Source of the DNA: CAXSEA01 sp964235675
GTDB taxonomy: Bacteria; Armatimonadota; Armatimonadia; Armatimonadales; Capsulimonadaceae
NCBI GenBank assembly: GCA_964235675.1
Contig: CAXSEA010000101.1
Span: 1-11,940 of the forward strand
Direction of reading: 5' to 3'
DNA: 11,940 bases
The position numbers were made by a program, and so were the translations under genes. Of the stretch, positions 6,416-11,940 are shown piece after piece. Below the pieces are notes generated by a model that was given only the letters and a program-made list of their open reading frames with translations, had not been told where the DNA came from and ran no database searches. Each line of letters begins with the position of its first letter. The first letter of the stretch is position 1.

Positions 6416-7859
6416 ACCGCTGCTCATTGCCTTCATCCTGATCTTAGCGACCGCGCTGCGCCTCATCGCGCTGCACGCCGACCCTCCGTCATGGCTCTCC
6501 TGGAGCGCCGGGCTCTACTCCGACGAAGGCATTTACAGCGAGGACTCACGCCTTTGGGTGTTGTACGGCCAGCACATGCAGGGCAACTTCCAGATCGCCG
6601 CCGTCGCGCCGCTGCATTACCATTTGTTGATCTGGGTGTTCCGTCACGTCACCACGATTTCGCTCGCGACTGTGCGCGAAGTGGCCGTCGCTTTTTCGGT
6701 TGGGACTTTAATCTGCTTCTGGGGTTCATTGCGCCTTGTCTACGGCGCGCCCACCGCCGCGCTCGCGCTGGTTCTGCTCGCCTTCAGCGCCCCGTTCCTG
6801 CTTTACAACCGCATGGGCCTGCTGGAGATGCCCGCGCTGTTCTGGCTCAGCGCCGCGTTCCTGGCCCTCGCCTGCGCTCATGCCGGCCACGACAAGCCGG
6901 ATGACTCCAAAATAAACCGGGCGGAAATCAGCTGGCTTCTCGCCGCCGGCGTTTTAGCCGGTCTAGCAGTCGCGTGGAAAGGAACGTTCGCGCTTGGTGC
7001 ATTGTCGCTGCTGGTCGCGGCGAGTCTGCGGCACAAGCGTTATGCGCTTGCCGCGATATTGGGATTGGTAGCGGTCCTATTTCTCAACTTCTTAGTCTTC
7101 GTGCGCCCCTTTCGCGCCGAAGTCTCGCGCGTCGATCACTACTATCTACTGCACCAATATCTGCCCCACAGCACATCAGGAATCGTGCGCAACATCGTTC
7201 GCTCGCTATTGACCGGAAGCAATGACGGCGCTCTCGTGTACCTGCTCCACTTCGCGCCCGTGCTATTGATCTTAGCCGTCGCCGCGCTGGCTGTCCCGCG
7301 CCTGCGACGCCGGGAAGACGCCTGGCTCTGGCTCTGGCTCGGCATTCCCCTGGGCGCGATGATGCTCGTCAACTACTCGCCATCCCGCTACTTCGTGCAA
7401 TTCTGGCCGGCCTTGGCCGGACTGGCGGCTTGCGGCCTGGTCCGGCTCCCCAGGCGAAACGCGGCAGTCATTGCGCTCGCCCTGGCTCTTTGCGTTGACG
7501 GCACCCTACTGGCGCGAGCCTACGAGCGGCGCACGTACACCGTGCAAAACGACGCCCATCTTCTTGAGCGCGTCCTGCCGCGCGACGCCTGGATCGCCGG
7601 CCAGTTCGCGCCCACGGTCTGTATGGAGTGCAGCCTGCGCAGCATGTACGTCCAGCCGGGCCTCGCCAACGATTCCAGCGCTGCGCTCGCGCTGCTGCCG
7701 ATCACCCACGTGCTCGCCACGCAAACCCTGTCGCCGGCGGACGATCCCTGGCGCGCGCGGCGCAATCAACTGATCGCCGCCCCAAGCGGACTCCGCCTGC
7801 TGCCGATAGGCCCCAAATTCAAAGCGCGGCTTGACGCAAATCTCAATGCGCTCCCTTGA
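6402..7859 (+). CDS. GT39/ArnT-like multi-pass membrane glycosyltransferase
   Basis: This 485-residue polytopic membrane protein has about ten hydrophobic segments, for example near 5-25, 93-113, 117-135, 145-160, 178-207, 214-234, 279-298, 307-323, 333-346 and 354-370. Its layout fits GT-C glycosyltransferases (dolichyl-phosphate-mannose/PMT, ArnT and related families), which transfer sugars from polyprenyl-phosphate donors on the outer face of the membrane. Supporting marks are an acidic pair in the first outer loop (YSDEGIY, 39-45), RMGLLEMP (137-144) and SPSRYFVQFWPALAG (326-340). The C-terminus is soluble (~371-485), with Cys407 and Cys410. Acceptor and donor cannot be told from sequence. 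The ATG lies inside the end of carA (14-base overlap in another frame), so it is probably translationally coupled to carA although functionally unrelated. Confidence 0.82.
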   Translation: MKRAEPLLIAFILILATALRLIALHADPPSWLSWSAGLYSDEGIYSEDSRLWVLYGQHMQGNFQIAAVAPLHYHLLIWVFRHVTTISLATVREVAVAFSVGTLICFWGSLRLVYGAPTAALALVLLAFSAPFLLYNRMGLLEMPALFWLSAAFLALACAHAGHDKPDDSKINRAEISWLLAAGVLAGLAVAWKGTFALGALSLLVAASLRHKRYALAAILGLVAVLFLNFLVFVRPFRAEVSRVDHYYLLHQYLPHSTSGIVRNIVRSLLTGSNDGALVYLLHFAPVLLILAVAALAVPRLRRREDAWLWLWLGIPLGAMMLVNYSPSRYFVQFWPALAGLAACGLVRLPRRNAAVIALALALCVDGTLLARAYERRTYTVQNDAHLLERVLPRDAWIAGQFAPTVCMECSLRSMYVQPGLANDSSAALALLPITHVLATQTLSPADDPWRARRNQLIAAPSGLRLLPIGPKFKARLDANLNALP

Positions 7860-7891
7860 AATGCTGCCTGCTCCGGTTGTAATGCACGCCC

Positions 7892-8347
7892 ATGATCCTC
7901 GCCGAACTTTACCCCTATCTTTCCGACACTCACGACGAGTTTGTAGAGCGTTTGTCACTGCTAAACGACGACGACTGGACGCATCGCCACTGCCCGCCCA
8001 GCCCCATTTCGATTCGCCAGGTAGTCGCGCGCTGCATTGGGCGGGAACGTCTTTTGATTCTCGAAATAGCGCAAGGCAGAAAGCCAGGCTCGTCCGCGCT
8101 GGAATCGGCGTCTCTCAGCAATTCCGATCTGCTCTCCGAGATGACCGCCGCCCGCTCCGTCACCGAGCGCTATGTCGCCACACTCCGCCCGGAAATGCTG
8201 CGAACCGTGCGAGCCGTTCCCGCCGATCCGCGCCTGAACATTCCCGAAAGCAATATGCCGCTGTCTTGGGTGCTTTGGAGCGTAGTCGAAAACGAAGTCG
8301 CCTCCTACGCGAACGTGCTGCTGCTCCAGAGCTTGACTCCTCCGTAG
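7892..8347 (+). CDS. DinB-like four-helix protein lacking the usual metal-binding histidines
   Basis: This is a 151-residue, all-helical-looking protein. It starts ILAELYPYLSDTHDEFVERL, has ISIRQVVARCIGRERLLI (39-56) in the middle, and has MPLSWVLWSVVENEVASYAN (122-141) near the end. The pattern fits the DinB/DUF664 superfamily (bacillithiol-transferase-like), where helix 2 normally reads VxxHIxxxE and the last helix LxHxxxHExHHRGQ. Here the expected His positions are Arg47, Ser130, Asn134 and Ser138, so the usual metal site is absent. ATG 7892 is the first in-frame start after a stop codon at 7880, and there is no strong SD. The gene begins 32 bases after the glycosyltransferase gene. The family call is by eye and moderate, and the function is unknown. 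Confidence 0.7.
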   Translation: MILAELYPYLSDTHDEFVERLSLLNDDDWTHRHCPPSPISIRQVVARCIGRERLLILEIAQGRKPGSSALESASLSNSDLLSEMTAARSVTERYVATLRPEMLRTVRAVPADPRLNIPESNMPLSWVLWSVVENEVASYANVLLLQSLTPP

Positions 8348-8470
8348 CCCATCAACGCGAACGCGGCGCCGCCCCCGCATCCCGAGCCGTATGTAGGGTA
8401 CGATTTGTAGAATCCGGCAAACCTACGGCAGCATTAGCGCGGCCTGCAAGTTTTCCAAAGAGTTTTAGAT
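8348..8470 (+). promoter_or_regulatory. carB upstream region with weak promoter candidate
   Basis: This 123-base gap sits before carB. TAGAAT (8408-8413) could be a -10 box, but no -35 is evident at the right distance. GCCGTA (8386-8391) can pair with TACGGC (8424-8429) across a 32-base loop. Positions 8417-8430 repeat a 14-base string found upstream of proA. AAGAG (8458-8462) is a modest SD before ATG 8471. No CNGNGA-type PyrR hairpin was found here by eye. Confidence 0.3.
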
Positions 8471-10204
8471 ATGCCAGTAGACCCAACCATTAAAAAAGTG
8501 ATGATGATAGGCTCCGGCCCTATCGTCATCGGCCAGGCCGCCGAGTTCGACTACGCCGGGACGCAGGCTTGCCGCTCTTTGCGCGAGGAAGGCATCTCGG
8601 TCGTCCTCGTCAATTCCAACCCGGCCACCATCATGACCGACCCGGAAACGGCGGACCGCGTGTATATCGAGCCGCTCAACGCCGAGTTCGCGGAGCGAAT
8701 TATCGCGCAGGAGCGCCCGGACGGCCTTCTGGCGACTCTCGGCGGCCAGACCGGCCTCAATCTAGCCACGGAGCTGGCCACGCGCGGCATTCTAGAAAAA
8801 TACAACGTGAAGCTGCTCGGCACCCCGCTCAAAGCGATCCAAGAAGCCGAAGACCGCGAGCAGTTCCGCCGCCTGATGCGCCAAATCGGCGAGCCGGTTC
8901 CGGAAAGCTGGATTATCGAGGACGAAGAAGCGTTAAACGAACTTTCGCGCAACGGCGATGCGCCCTGGCCGCTGATCGTCCGCCCGGCCTACACCCTCGG
9001 AGGAACCGGCGGCGGAATCGCGCACACGCCGGAGCAGCTCATCGAGATCGGCAACCGAGGATTAAAGCTTTCGCCGCGCCACCAAGTCATGGTGGAGCGT
9101 TTTTTGGGCGGCTGGAAAGAGATCGAATACGAGGTGATGCGCGACGCCTCCGATACTTGCATCACCATCTGCAACATGGAAAACTTCGACCCGATGGGCA
9201 TCCACACGGGCGACTCCATCGTCATCGCGCCGTCGCAGACATTGTCCGACCGCGAGTACCAGATGCTCCGGACCGCCTCGCTGAAGATTATCCGCTCGCT
9301 CGGCATCGAGGGCGGCTGCAACGTCCAGCTCTCCCTCGACCCCGATTCATTCCAATATTACATCATCGAAGTCAATCCGCGCGTATCGCGCTCCTCGGCG
9401 CTGGCGTCCAAGGCGACCGGATACCCGATTGCGCGCGTCGCGGCGAAAATCGCCATCGGTCTACGACTTGACGAAATAGCCAACGCGGTCACGCAGAAAA
9501 CCCTCGCCTGCTTCGAGCCTGCTTTGGATTATTGCATCGTCAAAATCCCGCGCTGGCCCTTCGACAAGTTCTCTCTCGCCGACCGCCGCGTCAACACGCA
9601 AATGAAAGCCACGGGAGAAGTCATGGCGCTGGGACGCTCGTTCGAGGAAGCGCTGCTCAAAGCGATGCGCAGCCTCGAAATGGGCCAGCATGCGCTCCGC
9701 CCCAAAAACGGCGAGCAGCGCACCGAAATGGAATTGGAGCAAGGCCTGGAGCACGCCACCGACGAGCGTCTATTCCTGATCTTCGAGGCGCTCTACCGAG
9801 GCATGACCGTAGACGAGCTGCATCAGCTCACCAATGTCGACGAGTGGTTCCTGACCTCCATGGCCGGCCTTGTCGCCCTGGACGAAAAAATCCGAGCCGC
9901 CGCTCAATCGTTGAAAACCGCCGCAGCCCCAACGCCGGAGTTGCTGGCGCTGATAGCGGAAGCCAAGCGCACAGGCTTCGGCAATCGGCATCTTTCCGAA
10001 ACTTTGGGAATACCGGAAACGAAAGTCGCCGAAATCGTCCGGCAAACCGGCGTGCGGCCTGTCTACAAAATGGTCGATACCTGCGCCGCCGAGTTCGAGG
10101 CCGCCACACCCTACTTCTATTCGTGCTTCGATGACCGCGAAAGCGAAACGGCGGACGCTTTGCCGGCTCAACTGTCGCCCAGCGTCACGACTTCCTCAAG
10201 CTAG
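8471..10204 (+). CDS. carB: Carbamoyl-phosphate synthase large subunit, N-terminal half only (split CarB)
   Basis: In full-length CarB (about 1,070 residues) the first half activates bicarbonate with ATP to carboxyphosphate and then makes carbamate. The second half phosphorylates carbamate and carries the allosteric domain. This protein has only 577 residues. It contains the N-terminal pre-ATP-grasp domain (GSGPIVIGQAAEFDYAGTQA, 14-33; VNSNPATIMTDPE, 47-59), the ATP-grasp domain (RPAYTLGGTGGGIA, 171-184; GWKEIEYEV, 214-222; IEVNPRVSRSSALASKATG, 299-317) and the oligomerisation domain (LTNVDEWFL, 453-461; VYKMVDTCAAEF, 531-542). It ends after TPYFYSCFDD plus a short Ser/Thr-rich tail, at the boundary where the second ATP-grasp half normally begins. 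The stop (TAG) is followed after 8 bases by an SDR gene, so the missing half is not adjacent. Split CarB subunits are known from Aquifex and some archaea. Confidence 0.93.
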   Translation: MPVDPTIKKVMMIGSGPIVIGQAAEFDYAGTQACRSLREEGISVVLVNSNPATIMTDPETADRVYIEPLNAEFAERIIAQERPDGLLATLGGQTGLNLATELATRGILEKYNVKLLGTPLKAIQEAEDREQFRRLMRQIGEPVPESWIIEDEEALNELSRNGDAPWPLIVRPAYTLGGTGGGIAHTPEQLIEIGNRGLKLSPRHQVMVERFLGGWKEIEYEVMRDASDTCITICNMENFDPMGIHTGDSIVIAPSQTLSDREYQMLRTASLKIIRSLGIEGGCNVQLSLDPDSFQYYIIEVNPRVSRSSALASKATGYPIARVAAKIAIGLRLDEIANAVTQKTLACFEPALDYCIVKIPRWPFDKFSLADRRVNTQMKATGEVMALGRSFEEALLKAMRSLEMGQHALRPKNGEQRTEMELEQGLEHATDERLFLIFEALYRGMTVDELHQLTNVDEWFLTSMAGLVALDEKIRAAAQSLKTAAAPTPELLALIAEAKRTGFGNRHLSETLGIPETKVAEIVRQTGVRPVYKMVDTCAAEFEAATPYFYSCFDDRESETADALPAQLSPSVTTSSS

Positions 10205-10212
10205 CCCTATCC

Positions 10213-10974
10213 ATGCCTGAAATCAAAAAGTTCGCGCTCGTCACCGGCGCATCCCGAGGCATCGGACGAGCAATTGCGCAACGGCTCGCCATCGACGGCT
10301 ACCAGGTCATCCTGCATTACAATACCAATGACGAGGCAGCCAGAGAGACCGCTAACGGCATGCCCGGACACCATATTAAGGTTCGCGCCGATTTGTCGGA
10401 ATTGAGCGGCGTCGATGAGTTGGTTGCGGCGGCCAAAGCGCACCTCGATTCTCATCTAGACGTTCTGGTGCACAACGCCGGAATCTACGAGCCGACTCCC
10501 ATCGTCGGCGACAACCGCATCGACGCGACCGTTTGGCAAGACCGCTGGCGCAGGCAGATCCAAGTAAATCTCTTGGCTGGAGTGCAGCTCGCCTACGATC
10601 TGCTGCCGCTCCTGCAATCCGCCGAATCCGGCCGCATGATCCAGATCAGCTCCCGAGCCGGGCATCGCGGCGAAGCCGGCTACTCCGCATATGCCGCATC
10701 CAAGGCCGCGCAAACCAATTTCGTAAAGTCCATGGCCCTGGAACTTGCCCCTTACGGAGTCTACTCGTTCGGGATCGCCCCAGGCTGGACTGAAACCGAT
10801 ATGTCGGCAGACACCTTCGCCGCCAAGCGCGACGAAATAGAAGCCGGCATTCCCTACGGGCGGGCGGCCATGCCGGAAGAAATCTCCGCCCTTGTCGCGT
10901 ACTTATGCACCGAGGCCGCCAGTTATCTAACCGGGAACGTCATCGACGTGAACGGAGCTTCTTATCTTCGTTGA
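10213..10974 (+). CDS. Short-chain dehydrogenase/reductase, FabG-like
   Basis: This is a 253-residue cytoplasmic NAD(P)-dependent oxidoreductase of the classical SDR family. The cofactor motif TGASRGIG is at 11-18, NAG at 88-90, the structural Asn119 in QVNLLAG, the catalytic Ser147 in ISSRAG, and Tyr160/Lys164 in YSAYAASK. It ends with the usual APGWTETDM (189-197) and TGNVIDVNGA segments. All four catalytic residues are present. Overall it resembles 3-oxoacyl-ACP reductases and glucose/sugar dehydrogenases of this family, and the substrate cannot be assigned. It starts 8 bases after the carB stop, and the following gene starts 10 bases after its own stop, which suggests one transcript. No clear SD is visible. 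Confidence 0.92.
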   Translation: MPEIKKFALVTGASRGIGRAIAQRLAIDGYQVILHYNTNDEAARETANGMPGHHIKVRADLSELSGVDELVAAAKAHLDSHLDVLVHNAGIYEPTPIVGDNRIDATVWQDRWRRQIQVNLLAGVQLAYDLLPLLQSAESGRMIQISSRAGHRGEAGYSAYAASKAAQTNFVKSMALELAPYGVYSFGIAPGWTETDMSADTFAAKRDEIEAGIPYGRAAMPEEISALVAYLCTEAASYLTGNVIDVNGASYLR

Positions 10975-10984
10975 ATCGGCCGCT

Positions 10985-11940
10985 ATGGAACTTAGCAAAC
11001 TATTACAATTGAAGCCATTAGCGGCAGCTGTCAGGGTATCGCTGCTGCTATTGACGCTTGGCTTGTCTCCCGCGCAAGCGAAGGCCCAGACGCCGCTTCA
11101 GCCTTCCGGCGGTTTTGCCACCGGATTTACCCTCACCAACGACCATATCGTCATTTCCGCAATCCTCAATGGGCAGGGGCCATACTCTTTCCTGGTGGAT
11201 ACCGGCGCGAACGCGAATATTTTGCTGGGCAGTGTGGCGAAGCAGCTTGGAGTGCCGCTTGGCGTCCCGACCACGGTGAATGGATTCGGAGCGGCAAACA
11301 CCGACGCGCAGCAGACCCAGCCTGTGACGATTGCGATCAACGGCGCGCCCCAATCCAACCAAAGCTTTTTGATTCTCGATTCGGCCTTGCAGATCGCTAA
11401 AACCGCGCAGCCGCTCCATGGTATCCTCGGACTGCCGCTGCTACAGCATCAAGTAATTTTTCTCGATTTCGCCAACCAGGGTATCGCCGCCTTTTCCCCG
11501 CTTGTGCCGCGCTCGAAATGGCCGTCGTTCGCCGCGCAGCAGTCCGTCCACTTCACCATAGACGAGACCGGCATAGCGCTGATCCCAATGACGATCAACG
11601 GCGTCGCCGGCAACTTCCAGCTCGACACCGGCTCTAACGCGACCGTCATCGTCTATTCTGAGTTCGCTACAGCGCATCCGGATGCATTCCCCCACAGCGC
11701 GGTCGCCCCGACAAGCGGCAATCCGCAAATCGGAGGCAGCGTGCAAATGAGCGTTCTCGATCACGCGGCCCTCGCGGCCGGAAACCTCAACGGCATCGTC
11801 GCGCCGATTTTCGTCTCCGGCTCCACTCCCCCGAGCGCGCAAGGCAAAAATATCGCCGGCAACGTCGGTGTAGGATTTCTCAAGCAGTTCGAGGTGTTGA
11901 TCGACTACCCGGACACCGTTTTAACTCTGACACCCTCACC
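10985..11940 (+). CDS. Secreted retropepsin-like aspartyl protease with two D-T-G motifs (C-terminally truncated by window)
   Basis: An open frame from ATG 10985 continues to the right edge without a stop (318 complete codons). It begins with a basic/hydrophobic segment ending in SPAQAKAQT (residues ~28-36), a plausible signal peptide with cleavage after Ala32 or Ala34. Two pepsin/retropepsin-type halves follow. The first has FLVDTGANANI (69-79) with the hydrophobic-hydrophobic-Gly partner GILGLPLL (146-153). The second has FQLDTGSNATV (211-221) with NVGVGFLKQF (293-302). Both candidate catalytic aspartates (Asp72 and Asp214) are present, so a single chain could form a complete active site. 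The protein is probably exported. The substrate is unknown. It lies directly behind the SDR gene with a 10-base gap and no strong SD. Confidence 0.85.
   Translation, partial: MELSKLLQLKPLAAAVRVSLLLLTLGLSPAQAKAQTPLQPSGGFATGFTLTNDHIVISAILNGQGPYSFLVDTGANANILLGSVAKQLGVPLGVPTTVNGFGAANTDAQQTQPVTIAINGAPQSNQSFLILDSALQIAKTAQPLHGILGLPLLQHQVIFLDFANQGIAAFSPLVPRSKWPSFAAQQSVHFTIDETGIALIPMTINGVAGNFQLDTGSNATVIVYSEFATAHPDAFPHSAVAPTSGNPQIGGSVQMSVLDHAALAAGNLNGIVAPIFVSGSTPPSAQGKNIAGNVGVGFLKQFEVLIDYPDTVLTLTPS

Noticed and set aside
7831..8493. A 220-residue plus-strand frame overlapping the DinB-like gene and the start of carB
   Set aside because: Its translation is Arg/Ser/Ala-rich and featureless. The DinB-like frame in the same place has family-like helical motifs.
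10130..10215. A frameshift that would restore a full-length CarB
   Set aside because: No frame downstream of 10204 carries the second CarB repeat. A complete SDR gene starts at 10213, so the missing half is simply not here.
1..11940. tRNA or rRNA genes, CRISPR arrays, insertion sequences or prophage genes
   Set aside because: I saw no cloverleaf-like segments, regular repeat-spacer pattern, transposase motifs or phage structural genes. Nearly all bases are accounted for by metabolic and membrane protein genes.

Overview
The window is a roughly 60% GC, gene-dense bacterial chromosome segment. Apart from one gene fragment at the left edge, every gene lies on the plus strand. It carries most of the first three steps of de novo pyrimidine synthesis plus one proline-synthesis gene. 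Frequent weak Shine-Dalgarno (SD) sequences, TTG starts, a PyrR-type regulator, a pyrB with no pyrI beside it, and a large CPSase subunit reduced to its N-terminal half all argue against a proteobacterium. The phylum cannot be fixed from the sequence. A lineage such as Armatimonadota is a guess only.

Layout. A truncated minus-strand gene of unknown function occupies 193-1 and is divergent from proA (297-1625, gamma-glutamyl phosphate reductase). The 217-base gap at 1626-1842 holds a good sigma70-type promoter and a structured RNA leader in front of pyrR. Then follow pyrR (1843-2436), pyrB (2433-3392, ATGA overlap with pyrR), a small two-helix membrane protein (3458-3997), pyrC (4001-5293, start uncertain), carA (5324-6415), a GT39-like membrane glycosyltransferase (6402-7859, overlapping carA) and a DinB-fold protein with its usual histidines lost (7892-8347). 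A 123-base gap precedes a split carB that encodes only the N-terminal half of the large subunit (8471-10204). It is followed closely by an SDR oxidoreductase (10213-10974) and a secreted two-motif aspartyl-protease-like protein cut by the right edge (10985 onward).

How the genes work together. CarA (glutaminase) with CarB makes carbamoyl phosphate, PyrB condenses it with aspartate, and PyrC closes the ring to dihydroorotate. PyrR would sense uridine nucleotides and repress the cluster by binding leader RNA. The CarB half here has the carboxyphosphate-forming and oligomerisation domains only, so a second gene for the carbamoyl-phosphate-forming half must lie outside the window if the enzyme is active.

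The two most interesting points are the pyrR leader and the split carB. In the leader, a promoter is followed at once by a hairpin with a CNGNGA-type hexaloop, and then by a hairpin that buries the pyrR SD in eight base pairs. This suggests translational control by PyrR rather than transcription attenuation. The carB gene stops at the domain boundary with no C-terminal half downstream.
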